A stretch of 64,000 nt of DNA from JAFGDI01 sp963667715 (GTDB taxonomy: Bacteria; Planctomycetota; Phycisphaerae; Sedimentisphaerales; SM23-30): positions 4,216,001 to 4,280,000 of the forward strand of contig OY763926.1 in the NCBI GenBank assembly GCA_963667715.1, in the 5' to 3' direction. Under the pieces are notes generated by a model that did no database searches, was not told the DNA's origin, and saw only the letters and a program-made list of their open reading frames with translations. A program made the translations under genes and the position numbers. Positions 9,094 through 18,059 of this stretch are shown here, in pieces. The first letter of the stretch is position 1. Each line of letters starts with the position of its first letter.

Positions 9094-9390
9094 ATGAGTA
9101 TTAAAAAGATTAGGCTATATGCCAATATTACTCTGGTTGCTCTGGTGGCCGCCGTTGTGATAATATTCCTGCTTAGTAACAGGGAGATAGTAGCAGTAAA
9201 ATTCCTCGGCTGGGAGCTCTGGAAAAGCCCGCTCTATACTCTTATATTTGCTTCTGCTAACCTGGGAATAATATCGTTCCTCGTTGGCAAGCGTATATCA
9301 CTTATTATCAAGCAGTTAAAAGAGGTTAGAAAAGAGAAGAAAATTCGCCAGCGGCTCCAAAAAGAAATGCAGGCAGAATCTGAAAAATAG
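9094..9390 (+). CDS. LapA/DUF1049 family small membrane protein
   Basis: This 98-residue protein has two transmembrane helices (about 9-29 and 43-64) joined by a short loop with FLG-W-ELWKSPL, and a basic coiled-coil tail rich in K, R, E and Q. This is the layout of the DUF1049 (LapA) family. In proteobacteria LapA takes part in the control of lipopolysaccharide assembly, but the wider family is functionally open. The gene stands alone, with an AT-rich leader and weak Shine-Dalgarno AAAGG. The start ATG is unambiguous. Confidence 0.75.
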   Translation: MSIKKIRLYANITLVALVAAVVIIFLLSNREIVAVKFLGWELWKSPLYTLIFASANLGIISFLVGKRISLIIKQLKEVRKEKKIRQRLQKEMQAESEK

Positions 9391-9501
9391 TATGACATAA
9401 CATTGTCAATTAGATACAATCGTTGATATAATCAGTCGGTAACGGCTGAAAAAGTGGTCTTAAAACAGGACGAAAGACTGAATTATTCGCAAGGAGTTAT
9501 T

Positions 9502-10116
9502 ATGAAGGCATCAAGACTGGCACTGGCATTAGTATTAGTATCAACCATCCTGCTCACCGGCGGATGTACCGACTGGAAAAAGAAATACCAGAACTGTAAC
9601 GCTGAACTGGAAAACCTACAGGCATTGCTGGACCGTACCGGTCAGGCTCTCAGCGATTGCGAAGCTCGTTCTTCAGAACTTAATCGCCAGCTGAATATTG
9701 CTAACCAGCCAAAAGCTCAGCCTAAGTCTGAACTTGAAGCTATGGGTAAAGTGGACGCTGCCAGAGGTACTATCACAGTTACACTCGAAAGTAATGTTCT
9801 GTTCAACTCTGGTAAGGTTGACCTGAAATCTGATGCTAAGAGTAAGATACAGCATATCGCCAGCATTATCAAACGCGACTATCCGGGCAAGGAAGTATGG
9901 GTTATGGGCCATACCGATACCGACCCGATCAAAAAGAGCAAGTGGAAAGACAATTGGGAACTATCTGCTCAAAGAGCTCTCTCTGTTGTACGCTTCCTCG
10001 TCTCTGACGGCATACCGGCTAAACAGCTTGTTGCGGCCGGTCGTGGCGAATTCCATCCTGACGGCAACTCTAAAGCTCAGAGCCGCAGGGTTGAGATCAT
10101 TGTATACACCCGCTAA
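9502..10116 (+). CDS. OmpA-family peptidoglycan-associated lipoprotein
   Basis: This 204-residue lipoprotein has an N-terminal signal with lipobox LTGGC. A short coiled coil rich in N, E and L (about 28-65) follows, then a C-terminal OmpA/Pal domain. That domain has VLFNSGKVDLKSDAKSKI, the loop GHTDTDPI and NWELSAQRALSVVRFL, and ends SRRVEIIVYTR. It should bind peptidoglycan from the outer membrane. A start at 9502 is preferred because AAGGAG lies seven bases upstream and the signal peptide begins there. An upstream in-frame start at 9454 would add a non-hydrophobic tail ahead of the signal. An intrinsic terminator follows at once. Confidence 0.88.
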   Translation: MKASRLALALVLVSTILLTGGCTDWKKKYQNCNAELENLQALLDRTGQALSDCEARSSELNRQLNIANQPKAQPKSELEAMGKVDAARGTITVTLESNVLFNSGKVDLKSDAKSKIQHIASIIKRDYPGKEVWVMGHTDTDPIKKSKWKDNWELSAQRALSVVRFLVSDGIPAKQLVAAGRGEFHPDGNSKAQSRRVEIIVYTR

Positions 10117-10137
10117 GTGATGAATGAATTTGTATTT

Positions 10138-10168
10138 CAAAGTCCGCTGCGGCGGACTTTTTTTTTAT
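10138..10168 (+). terminator. Rho-independent terminator after OmpA-family gene
   Basis: The GC-rich stem AAGTCCGC/GCGGACTT with loop TGC is followed by a run of nine T. Confidence 0.9.
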
Positions 10169-10228
10169 TTCTATAGAGAGTAAATAGTAACTGGCACATA
10201 CAATATTGTGCCTACCGGAAGAACGAAA

Positions 10229-10855
10229 ATGAATAAGATAGCTATTATCGACTATGAAATGGGCAATTTACACAGTGTCCAAAAGGGCTTCGAAAAGATC
10301 GGTGCCAATGCCTTTATTGCCACTAAACCAGAAGAGATCAAAGAAGCTGACAAAATAGTACTACCGGGCGTTGGCGCTTTCAGAGATGCTATATCAACCC
10401 TGCGAGATAAAGGGTTCGTCGAACCGATCAAAGAGTTTATCGAAAGTGATAAACCATTTCTCGGTATCTGCCTGGGCCTGCAAATGCTTTTCGACGTCGG
10501 CTACGAGGACGGCGAGTGGGAAGGCATGGGCGTCATTCCCGGTAAGGTGGTAAAGTTTGATTTCAGCGGCAGACCAGACGAAAACGACCTTAAGATCCCA
10601 CACATGGGCTGGAACAGACTCATGATCACACCGGGCAACCCGCTCTACAATGGGCTCGATAACGAAAGCTTCGTCTATTTTGTTCACTCGTATTATGTAG
10701 TACCAAATGACGAGAACGTTATCGCTACCACAACCGACCATGGAATAAATTTTGTATCCAGTATCAGAAGGAACAACCTGTTCGCTACCCAGTTCCACCC
10801 TGAAAAGTCTCAGGCTCTGGGACTAAAGATATTGGAAAACTTCTCGAAGCTATAA
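10229..10855 (+). CDS. hisH: Imidazole glycerol phosphate synthase glutaminase subunit HisH
   Basis: HisH releases ammonia from glutamine for HisF in histidine biosynthesis. It is a class I glutamine amidotransferase of 208 residues, the usual length. The N-terminus IAIIDYEMGNLHSV, the oxyanion region LPGVGAF, the nucleophile C81 in GICLGLQ, and H189/E191 in TQFHPEKS are all present. ATG 10229 follows GGAAG and gives the normal N-terminus. No hisF, hisA or other his gene is beside it, so the pathway genes are scattered in this genome. Confidence 0.95.
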   Translation: MNKIAIIDYEMGNLHSVQKGFEKIGANAFIATKPEEIKEADKIVLPGVGAFRDAISTLRDKGFVEPIKEFIESDKPFLGICLGLQMLFDVGYEDGEWEGMGVIPGKVVKFDFSGRPDENDLKIPHMGWNRLMITPGNPLYNGLDNESFVYFVHSYYVVPNDENVIATTTDHGINFVSSIRRNNLFATQFHPEKSQALGLKILENFSKL

Positions 10856-11026
10856 GCACCACCAGCTAAAGCTTCGGGGTAAAAAATTTCATAATAAATA
10901 AATATTTTCTGCTATTCAAGCTGATATAATATACAGGTCATGCAGCCATTGTGACGCGGCATGACCTATTTACTATTTACCCAAACTGCATTTAAGTCAG
11001 TTTGAGAGTGTTACTTGGTATTAACT

Positions 11027-11560
11027 ATGAAGTTTGATGTTTATGATCCGGAGCCGGAGCTTGAAGTACGCCAGGCGACTATTGACGACCTGGCAACGAT
11101 TTTTCATCTCGGCGAAAAGCTATTCACCTCACAAGAGGCTACAAACCTCTACCGCACCTGGGACGAATATGCGGTTATCAGCCTATTCAACTCCGAACCG
11201 GAATTTATGCTTGTCGCGGATATCGGCACTAAAGTTGTCGGGTTCGCTCTTGGTACTCTTATCGAAAAAAATCGATCCGCATGGACCTATGGCCACCTGC
11301 TATGGCTGGCCGTGGAACCAGAATATGCCAGACAGGGCGTCGCCAGCGAGCTCTTTGACGCTTTCAGCAAGACCATGGATAATGCCGGGGCCAGAATGCT
11401 TATGATCGACACCCAGGCAGATAATGACAGAGCTATCTCATTCTTCAAGAATAAAGGGTTTATCAATCCGATCGATCACGTCTATATGACCTTGAATCTC
11501 GAGACCAGGAACGGGGCAAAAAATGACAAAAGCAGTAAAAAGCACCGAAATAAAAAGTGA
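11027..11560 (+). CDS. GNAT-family N-acetyltransferase
   Basis: This is a GNAT fold protein of about 177 residues. The motif A strand and loop (HLLWLAVEPEYARQGVASELF) contain the acetyl-CoA pyrophosphate-binding R/Q-x-x-G-x-A signature. Motif B ends in NDRAISFFKNKGF. The layout resembles RimI-like enzymes, but the acceptor cannot be read from sequence. The start is uncertain between TTG 11015 and ATG 11027, and neither has a strong ribosome site. The last 38 bases overlap the M20 peptidase gene in another frame, so the two are probably cotranscribed and translationally coupled. Confidence 0.8.
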   Translation: MKFDVYDPEPELEVRQATIDDLATIFHLGEKLFTSQEATNLYRTWDEYAVISLFNSEPEFMLVADIGTKVVGFALGTLIEKNRSAWTYGHLLWLAVEPEYARQGVASELFDAFSKTMDNAGARMLMIDTQADNDRAISFFKNKGFINPIDHVYMTLNLETRNGAKNDKSSKKHRNKK

Positions 11561-12638
11561 ACGGCTAAAAAAGCTATTTCGTGATATCGTCAATATCTAC
11601 AGCCCCTCCGGCAAAGAGTACGAGATCACCGAATATCTAGCCGGTTACCTGCACGACCGGGGGCTGCCCGTCACCCTTCGAGAGGTTAACGAAGGACGCA
11701 GGAATGTCGAAGTGGTTTTCGCCGACTCTCAGATCGACGTCGCTTTCATCGGTCATATCGATACTGTCCCCGCTTTCGATATCGAAAACTACGAATATAA
11801 AGATCGCGATGGAGTCGTCTCCGGGCTTGGTACCGCTGATATGAAAAGCGGCTGCGCGGCCATGATCGAAGCTTTTATCAGCCAGCATGAATCAGGGAAT
11901 ATGCCAAAAAATTGCGGGCTCTTTCTCGTGGTCGGCGAAGAGGAAAGCGGCGACGGCACTGCCGCACTGCTCGAAGCCAGGAAGTTCCCATGGGCGATTG
12001 TCGCCGAGCCGACAAATCTTATGCCATGCCTGCTCCATTTCGGATATCTGGAAATGCTCATAAGAGTCTACGGCACACGACGTCATGCTTCTATGGCCGG
12101 CCGTGAATACAATGCTATTTTCAGTATGCTCAGAATGCTGCTCAAAGTCTGCGAAACTATCCAGCAGGAATACCCGACCGTCGTACTAAATATCAGAGAC
12201 ATACACAGCTCCGAAGCAGGATTCGCCGTACCGGGAAGCTGCGAGGCTTTTATCGACCTGCATATCCCGCCGGGAGTAGGCGACCCAAAACTATTCGCTC
12301 GTAAACTTAAAAAACTCGTTACCAGTAATCTTGCTGGCGATACCATTACCGGATTCGAGATCGAGTTCCCTATCCAAGCAGACGGCTACGAACTGCCCGA
12401 CTCCGGCATGCTGCCAGATATCCTGAAAAAAAGCTACCAACAACATAATATAGAATGGACACCCAGCGCCTTCAACAGCCACTCCGACGCAAACCTGCTC
12501 ATCGAGATCGACTGCAAACCTATAATACTAGGCCCCGGCCAACTGGAAAAAGCACACACCCGCGACGAATCAGTTGAACTGGAACAAGTAATAAAAGCCG
12601 CCAAACTATACCGCAGCATCCTGGGCAATATGCTATAG
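11523..12638 (+). CDS. M20-family metallopeptidase / deacylase (ArgE-DapE-LysK type)
   Basis: This is a dinuclear-zinc amidohydrolase of 371 residues. The ligand motifs are in order: GHIDTVP, GLGTADMKSG with its bridging Asp, VVGEEESGDG with the catalytic Glu, VAEPTNL, and a late His in EKAHTRDES. The middle part (LIRVYGTRRHASM and following) is the dimerisation lid with the conserved HAS-x-P-like turn. ArgE, DapE and LysK all share this framework, so the natural substrate is open; an N-acyl amino acid or small peptide is likely. It overlaps the acetyltransferase gene by 38 bases. It is distinct from the M20 enzyme at 36001. Confidence 0.85.
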   Translation: MTKAVKSTEIKSERLKKLFRDIVNIYSPSGKEYEITEYLAGYLHDRGLPVTLREVNEGRRNVEVVFADSQIDVAFIGHIDTVPAFDIENYEYKDRDGVVSGLGTADMKSGCAAMIEAFISQHESGNMPKNCGLFLVVGEEESGDGTAALLEARKFPWAIVAEPTNLMPCLLHFGYLEMLIRVYGTRRHASMAGREYNAIFSMLRMLLKVCETIQQEYPTVVLNIRDIHSSEAGFAVPGSCEAFIDLHIPPGVGDPKLFARKLKKLVTSNLAGDTITGFEIEFPIQADGYELPDSGMLPDILKKSYQQHNIEWTPSAFNSHSDANLLIEIDCKPIILGPGQLEKAHTRDESVELEQVIKAAKLYRSILGNML

Positions 12639-13052
12639 ACAACCTCCTTTTATTTAGAAAGGTACCATTATTATTACCACTCCACTACCACCATTACCAC
12701 GCAGCTGAAAGCTCTATCACCCTGCTTTTGGCACCTATTTTTCTCTAACTTCTTGTTTCCAGCTATCTTAATTATTTCTATCTATAGTATCAAAAGCCAG
12801 CCCACCCCAGCAGCCAACTGCCGTAACCACTCTCGCCCCGACCGGTGCTTTTCTGTTGTCCAAAACGCTATTTATTACTATAATATACAGCTCAGACTGA
12901 AGTTTGGCTTCAGCATAAGATATTCTAAGCAAACATGTTACATACATTCGAGAAACTATTTCCAGTTTACTTTAATTGCATGGAATAGGAATAAAGGGTG
13001 GATATATTATGACAATCCTATCTACAGACAACAAAGAAAGAGGAGGTCAGTT
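12639..13052. other. Intergenic leader upstream of iorA
   Basis: This is 414 bases without a supported gene. An open frame continues upstream from iorA to 12753, but it lacks a ribosome site and family similarity. An imperfect palindrome (CTGAAG-tttg-GCTTCAG, 12894-12912) lies within it. No known riboswitch fold was recognised. Confidence 0.4.
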
Positions 13053-14792
13053 TTGGCAGAGTTAATGTCAGGCAACCAGGCGATCGCCAGAGGTGCCTAT
13101 GAATCAGGAATTACTGTGGCCTGCGGCTATCCGGGCACACCGTCAACCGAGATCCTGGAAAATACCGTTCAATACAAAGAAAACATCTACTGCGAATGGT
13201 CGCCAAATGAAAAGGTGGCTTTTGAAGTTGGTGCCGCCTCTGCTGTTGGCGGTGCTCGTACTATGGTAACTATGAAGCATGTCGGATTAAATGTTGCCGC
13301 CGACCCGCTTATGACCCTCAGCTATATCGGCGTTGAAGGCGGGTTCGTAGTAATCGTTGCCGACGACCCTGGTATGCACTCCTCGCAAAATGAACAGGAC
13401 AGCCGCAACTACGCCAGGTTCGCAAAGATACCTATGCTCGAGCCGTCAGACAGTCAGGAAGCCAAAGATTTCATCAAGGCGGCTATGGAAATATCAGAAG
13501 AGTTCAAAACGCCTGTCATGCTCAGGACCAATACCCGCGTGAGCCATTCCCGCTCGCTGGTGGAAACTACCGACAGAGTAGAGTCAACCAAGCCGGTAGC
13601 ATTTGAAAAAGATCCGGCTCGCTGGGTGCCGGTACCGCTTTGGGCTCGCGGCATGCGTGTTAAGGTTGAAGAAAGAATGAACAAGCTACAGGAATTTGCC
13701 TGCAGCTCATCGCTCAACCGTATCGAATGGAACGATCGCAAGCTCGGCGTGGTTGTCAGCAGTATTTCCTACCAATACGTAAAAGAAGTATGGCCCGAAG
13801 CATCTATACTAAAGCTCGGCCTCGCCTTCCCGATGCCCGATAAGCTCATCCGTGAATTCGCTGACGGCGTTGAAAAAGTTATCGTCGTCGAAGAGCTCGA
13901 CCCGCTTATGGAACAGCATATCCGTGCGATGGGTATCGACTGTATCGGCCGTGAAATTATACCAGGTATTGGCGAACTCACCAGCGACGTACTTCGCAAA
14001 TCGCGTGCTAAGCTGGAAGCCAAACCAGAACCGGAAACTATCGTCGCCAAGTACGCTGCCGAGCTGCCGTCTCGTCCGCCGGTATTGTGTCCGGGCTGTC
14101 CGCATCGTGGCATCTTCAATGCCCTGCGTAAGCATGATGTTGTTGTTACCGGTGATATCGGCTGTTATAGCCTGGGGGCTTTCAAGCCACTCGAACGTCT
14201 TGATATTATCCTTTGTATGGGCGGTGGCGTATCTATGGCACATGGCCTGGACAAAGCTGGCGAAAAACGCAAAGTCGTTGGTATGGTTGGTGACTCCACC
14301 TTCTTCCACTCCGGCATTACCGGCCTGCTAAATATCGCCTACAACAAAGGGAACTCAACTATCTTCGTTGTCGATAACCGCACTACTGCCATGACCGGCC
14401 ATCAGGAACACCCTGGCACCGGGCTGACCCTGCAAGGTGAAGATACGATCGAAGCCTCCATCGAAGAGATCGGTCGTGCCTGCGGTATCAAACGAGTTGT
14501 TACCATCAACCCGTACAATGTCAAAGAAACTGAAGCTGCGATCAAGGCCGAACTAAACGCCGACGAAGCGTCGCTCGTTGTCTCTCGTGCTGCCTGCCCG
14601 CTGCGCCAGAAGCCAAAGGTTGAAAAGACATTCACTATCGATCAGGATAAGTGTAAAAACTGTAAACTATGTACCAAGCTCGGCTGTCCGGCTATCGACG
14701 GCGGCGGCGAAAAACCACAGATCAATTCAACTCTGTGTATCGCTTGCGGTATCTGCCAGCAGGTATGTCCCGCTGACTGCATAAACAAATAG
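13053..14792 (+). CDS. iorA: Indolepyruvate:ferredoxin oxidoreductase alpha subunit
   Basis: With IorB this enzyme oxidatively decarboxylates aryl pyruvates from aromatic amino acids to aryl-acetyl-CoA, reducing ferredoxin. It is typical of anaerobes. The N-terminal pyrimidine domain starts SGNQAIARGAYESG and CGYPGTPSTEI. The TPP-binding part has CPGCPHRGIFNAL, GDIGCYSLG and GDSTFFHSGITGLLN. The C-terminal 50 residues carry two 4Fe-4S clusters (CKNCKLCTKLGCP and CIACGICQQVCP). I set the start at TTG 13053 because AGGAGGT ends five bases before it and it gives 579 residues, close to the family size. The longer frame from 12753 is not supported. Confidence 0.92.
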   Translation: MAELMSGNQAIARGAYESGITVACGYPGTPSTEILENTVQYKENIYCEWSPNEKVAFEVGAASAVGGARTMVTMKHVGLNVAADPLMTLSYIGVEGGFVVIVADDPGMHSSQNEQDSRNYARFAKIPMLEPSDSQEAKDFIKAAMEISEEFKTPVMLRTNTRVSHSRSLVETTDRVESTKPVAFEKDPARWVPVPLWARGMRVKVEERMNKLQEFACSSSLNRIEWNDRKLGVVVSSISYQYVKEVWPEASILKLGLAFPMPDKLIREFADGVEKVIVVEELDPLMEQHIRAMGIDCIGREIIPGIGELTSDVLRKSRAKLEAKPEPETIVAKYAAELPSRPPVLCPGCPHRGIFNALRKHDVVVTGDIGCYSLGAFKPLERLDIILCMGGGVSMAHGLDKAGEKRKVVGMVGDSTFFHSGITGLLNIAYNKGNSTIFVVDNRTTAMTGHQEHPGTGLTLQGEDTIEASIEEIGRACGIKRVVTINPYNVKETEAAIKAELNADEASLVVSRAACPLRQKPKVEKTFTIDQDKCKNCKLCTKLGCPAIDGGGEKPQINSTLCIACGICQQVCPADCINK

Positions 14793-14895
14793 TTTCAGCC
14801 TAAAAATCACTACGGATTATTATGCAAGCCTGACCACTTGCCCAAATCCTGATCTGCCGCAAATGTCGGCAATAATGAAAGGTATAAAAATAAAA

Positions 14896-15483
14896 ATGGA
14901 TAATACAAATGTTGAAAACGTTGTACTGGTCGGTGTGGGCGGCCAGGGTATCTTGCTGGCAAGCGAAATTGTCGCTTCTACCGCCATGCATGCCGGACTC
15001 GATGTAAAGACCAATGAAGTGCACGGCATGGCACAACGCGGAGGCTCGGTTATCGCTCAGATACGATACGGCCAAAAAGTTAATAGCCCGCTGGTCTCGG
15101 CCGGTACTGCCAAGGTTCTGGTTTCGCTCGAAAAGATCGAAGCTCTCCGCTATAGCAGCTATCTCGCTCCCGGCGGTCTGGCTGTTGTCAGCACCCAGGT
15201 CATAACTCCGGTTACTGTTTCTATGGGTGCCGCCAAGTATCCCGACGACGTAGAAAGCAAACTCAACGACACTTTCGACAGAGTCGTTCTTATGGACGCT
15301 GACAAGATCGCACTCGACCTCGGTAATATCAAAGCCGCAAACGTCGCACTGCTCGGTGCAATGTCAAATGAACTTGACCTGCCCGTTGAAGCCTGGCATA
15401 AAGCTATCGAAGGCTGTGTTAAGCCGCAGTTCGTCGAACTGAACCTGAAAGCTTTCGATGCAGGCAGAGAGATCAAAGGCTAA
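14896..15483 (+). CDS. iorB: Indolepyruvate:ferredoxin oxidoreductase beta subunit
   Basis: This is the gamma-type subunit of the 2-oxoacid:ferredoxin oxidoreductase. It begins with VVLVGVGGQGILLASEI and has VHGMAQRGGSVIAQIRYG, both signatures of the family. It pairs with IorA, encoded 100 bases upstream, and the 195-residue length is normal. In-frame ATGs at 14863, 14875 and 14896 are possible. I prefer 14896 because the family starts just before the first strand. The gene is followed two bases later by a cupin gene, so the three genes form one operon closed by a terminator at 15904. Confidence 0.9.
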   Translation: MDNTNVENVVLVGVGGQGILLASEIVASTAMHAGLDVKTNEVHGMAQRGGSVIAQIRYGQKVNSPLVSAGTAKVLVSLEKIEALRYSSYLAPGGLAVVSTQVITPVTVSMGAAKYPDDVESKLNDTFDRVVLMDADKIALDLGNIKAANVALLGAMSNELDLPVEAWHKAIEGCVKPQFVELNLKAFDAGREIKG

Positions 15484-15485
15484 CC

Positions 15486-15893
15486 ATGCTCAATGAAATT
15501 GAAATTATTTCTCTCGCCGCCCGGGAAGACCAACGCGGCCGAGCGTACTCCATACCCCAGGCTGGTATAGATTTCCTCGACGGGATAATCGCCGATACCC
15601 ACCTGGCAGAGATCAAGCCCGGCTCTGTTCGTGGCAATCACTGGCATAACAACCGCTGGGAAGTGCTCCTGTTCAATTGTTCCGACAGCTGTACTTTCGC
15701 ATGGGCCGACAGCCCTGAGGGCCACCCCCAAACCCGCGACTTTGCCGCCGGTGATTGTATCGCTGTCCTGCTGCCGCCTTTTACGCCGCACGCCATAAAA
15801 AATACCGGCAGCGACGTACTGTGGATAACCTCAATGGCAAACAGCCGCTACGACGGCCAAACTCAGGACACCTTCCCCGTCGAACTGCTCTAA
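15486..15893 (+). CDS. Cupin-fold protein linked to iorAB
   Basis: This 135-residue protein has a single cupin barrel. The metal-binding motif is visible as GNHWHNNRWEVLLF (two His, later Glu), and the second motif as FTPHAIKNTG. It resembles capsule/sugar-type cupins (WxcM-like) that need not be enzymes. It starts two bases after the iorB stop, which makes cotranscription nearly certain and suggests a role tied to 2-oxoacid metabolism or its regulation. That role is an inference. A strong terminator follows. Confidence 0.78.
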   Translation: MLNEIEIISLAAREDQRGRAYSIPQAGIDFLDGIIADTHLAEIKPGSVRGNHWHNNRWEVLLFNCSDSCTFAWADSPEGHPQTRDFAAGDCIAVLLPPFTPHAIKNTGSDVLWITSMANSRYDGQTQDTFPVELL

Positions 15894-15903
15894 GAACATA
15901 AAA

Positions 15904-15942
15904 CAAAAAAGCTCACCATTCAACCGGTGAGCTTTTTTTATA
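15904..15942 (+). terminator. Terminator of the iorA-iorB-cupin operon
   Basis: The stem AAAAAGCTCACC/GGTGAGCTTTTT has a short loop (attcaacc) and ends in a T-run. Confidence 0.92.
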
Positions 15943-15999
15943 TCCAAATTTGTAGCGAGCCTCGAAACATATCGCAACGAGAGTCATATACTTTTTACT

Positions 16000-16026
16000 T
16001 TTTACCTGTTACTTTTTACTACTTAT
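16000..16026 (+). repeat. Heptamer-type tandem repeat (ACTTTTT units)
   Basis: Degenerate seven-base units ACTTTTT/ACCTGTT end directly at the 3' end of apt. The same class of array recurs beside many minus-strand stop codons in this window. Confidence 0.6.
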
Positions 16027-16027
16027 T

Positions 16028-16561
16028 TTAATAAGTAATAACAGTCTCAACATCATAATCGCCCAAAACGTCTCGACCATTCAAAAAGCCCAGCTCGATC
16101 AGGAACGATATACCAACTATATCGCCGCCAAGTTTTTCCACCATCTTACAACACGCACCCATAGTGCCGCCAGTTGCCAGCAGATCATCACAAAGCAGAA
16201 CCTTCTGACCTGACTTCACCGCGTCTGCGTGCATCTCCAGACTGTCAGTGCCGTATTCCAGCTCATAGCTCTCAGATATCTTATCAAACGGCAGCTTACC
16301 CGGCTTACGTATAGGAACAAAACCACACTCTAGACTATGAGCCAGTGCCACTCCAAAAATAAAACCACGACTCTCGGCACCGATCACAAGTTCAACGCCC
16401 TTACCCTTGAACGGCTCGGCCATCGCCTCACAGGCCATATGCAGACCTTCCTTATCGGCCAGCAATGTGGTTATATCCCGAAACAGGATCCCCGGCTTGG
16501 GAAAATCTGGTATATCTCGGATCAATCCTTTTATCGTGCTCTGTAATGCGGTATCTGTCAT
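16028..16561 (-). CDS. apt: Adenine phosphoribosyltransferase
   Basis: This cytoplasmic purine-salvage enzyme makes AMP from adenine and PRPP. The 177 residues include IPDFPKPGILFRDIT, GAESRGFIFG, the flexible loop RKPGKLP and the PRPP-binding motif VLLCDDLLATGGT. All are typical of type I phosphoribosyltransferases and specifically of Apt. ATG 16561 is chosen because AGGAAG lies six bases upstream; an extension to 16594 lacks a site. It is a single gene, convergent with the ior operon. Confidence 0.95.
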   Translation of the reverse strand: MTDTALQSTIKGLIRDIPDFPKPGILFRDITTLLADKEGLHMACEAMAEPFKGKGVELVIGAESRGFIFGVALAHSLECGFVPIRKPGKLPFDKISESYELEYGTDSLEMHADAVKSGQKVLLCDDLLATGGTMGACCKMVEKLGGDIVGISFLIELGFLNGRDVLGDYDVETVITY

Positions 16562-16772
16562 TATTTTCTTCCTATATAATCTTATTACACCCAAACCGCC
16601 CTTATCGGCAAGCCCAGATTTTACTAATTTCTAATCTCTAAATTCTAATTCCTATTTCTCAATTGTCCAATAAAAAGATAGGGCAATCGCATGAAATTAT
16701 AATTGCCGACATGCCCAACTGTCCTTAACGGCCAAATGAATTCAAATCATCAATATAGTTATGATTACAAAA

Positions 16773-16888
16773 TAATATTCCCACGCAATAGGGGAAAAGC
16801 TTCATATTCGCTGCTTAGCATATCTAACTACAAGCTGTCGTAAAAATCCAGTCAGCCTAAAGCTGACGGTTATCCAGTCTAAAAAAAA
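16773..16888 (+). repeat. Dispersed two-hairpin repeat A, copy 4
   Basis: This is a full copy. Hairpin 1 is ATTCCC/GGGGAA. The 3' core is AAGCTGTCG and ATCCA, then hairpin 2 GTCAGC-ctaaa-GCTGAC, then GGTTATCCAGTC and an A-run. The completely different but still complementary hairpin 2 arms are the best evidence for selection on base pairing in this family. Confidence 0.8.
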
Positions 16889-16901
16889 CGGTTCCACTAA
16901 C

Positions 16902-16939
16902 AAAAAAGGCTGACAAACATAAGTGTTTACCAGCCTTTG
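16902..16939 (-). terminator. Terminator of the sigma factor gene
   Basis: On the minus strand the arms AAAGGCTG/CAGCCTTT pair around an inner GTAAACA/TGTTTG pairing, followed by TTTTTTG. It lies about 30 bases after the stop. Confidence 0.8.
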
Positions 16940-16970
16940 TATTATATCATATAAACTAACTGCCCTACTA

Positions 16971-17786
16971 CTAGCACTGCTCCTGCAAGTCCAGCATAGT
17001 ATGCAGTTTGGTCAGTGCCTCTTTCTCGATCTGACGTACACGCTCGCGAGTCAGCCCGATCTCAGCACCAATATCCTTCAATGTCATAGGCTCAGCACCA
17101 TTTAGTCCGTAACGCAGTTTAAGAATATTTGCCTCTCGCTGATCCATCATTTCCAGGATATTGCGGATATTCTCCATCTCATCAGCATTCTGCATCGGCT
17201 CATCAGGCTGAGGGGTCTTGCTATCCTCCAACATATCACTTATCGCATTAGACTCTTCTGTCGCCGGCATCTGGGTACCAGAACCTGCCGCTTCAACAGC
17301 CTTGCGAATTATATTCAGCTTCTTATGCGACACTTCCATCGCCACACTCATCTCATTGAGTGACGGGGTACGCCCCAGCTCATCGGTCAGATTCACCCAG
17401 CAATGTTTCCAGCGGGTTATCATCTCAACCATATATGCCGGCACATGGATCGGCTGGGTACTATTGACCAGCGAACGCTTGATCGACTGCTTGATCCACC
17501 ATGAAGCATAGGTACTGAACCTCACGCCATGAATCGGGTCAAAACCTTCGACCGCACGCATAAGACCAAGGTTTCCTTCCTCGATCAGATCCGCCAGCAT
17601 CATTCCAGCTTTTACATATTTCTTCGCTATATTTACTACCAGCCTGAGATTACTGCGGATCATCAGGTCGCGAGCCTCTGGATCACCCATTTGTACTCGA
17701 CGAGCAAGATCAATTTCCTGTTCTGCGGTGAGCAGATCAGTCTGATTAATCTCCTCCAAATACACTTGTAATGTAGAGTCAACCAT
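16971..17786 (-). CDS. RNA polymerase sigma-70 factor (group 2, RpoD/RpoS-like)
   Basis: This is a 271-residue sigma factor. Region 1.2 (LQVYLEEINQTDLLTAEQEIDLARR) and region 2 (NLRLVVNIAKKY, DLIEEGNLGLMRAVEGFD, FSTYASWWIKQSI) are followed by region 3 (HVPAYMVEMI, LGRTPSLNEMS). Region 4 has the helix-turn-helix TLKDIGAEIGLTRERVRQIEKEAL. It lacks region 1.1 and the non-conserved insert of the primary sigma factor, so it is a group 2 paralogue like RpoS or cyanobacterial SigB. ATG 17786 follows AGG by eight bases; GTG 17795 is less likely. It is a single gene with its own terminator. No anti-sigma factor is adjacent. Confidence 0.88.
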   Translation of the reverse strand: MVDSTLQVYLEEINQTDLLTAEQEIDLARRVQMGDPEARDLMIRSNLRLVVNIAKKYVKAGMMLADLIEEGNLGLMRAVEGFDPIHGVRFSTYASWWIKQSIKRSLVNSTQPIHVPAYMVEMITRWKHCWVNLTDELGRTPSLNEMSVAMEVSHKKLNIIRKAVEAAGSGTQMPATEESNAISDMLEDSKTPQPDEPMQNADEMENIRNILEMMDQREANILKLRYGLNGAEPMTLKDIGAEIGLTRERVRQIEKEALTKLHTMLDLQEQC

Positions 17787-18059
17787 TTTAGACACCTATA
17801 TATAATTTATCGCAAACTCCTGTAACGACGTAATTTACTGCGATAATAACTTTATAATTTACGCCTTTTCTCCAATATTCCATTATGTTTTATCGGCTTA
17901 CTGAATATTATAGTTTAATATCAGCATATAGGTTTCTTTTTATTTTCTACCTTTTTTATTCTTTTTGCCAATAAACCCACTTTGGTCGGCCCTAAATATA
18001 CAAATATCCCCGCAGTAAAAATTGAAGTTTTTTCTAACCTTGGACCGATAATAATAAAT

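Larger units (their letters stand above)
16562..16970. other. Intergenic region between sigma factor gene and apt
   Basis: The gap holds heptamer-like AT repeats (TAATTTC/TAAATTC, 16620-16662), family A copy 4 (16773-16888) and the terminator of the sigma factor gene. The promoter of apt should lie near 16600 but is not obvious. Confidence 0.5.

Noticed and set aside
12753..13052. N-terminal extension of iorA to an upstream ATG
   Set aside because: The extra 100 residues look like translated non-coding DNA; a strong AGGAGGT sits just before TTG 13053, where family similarity begins.
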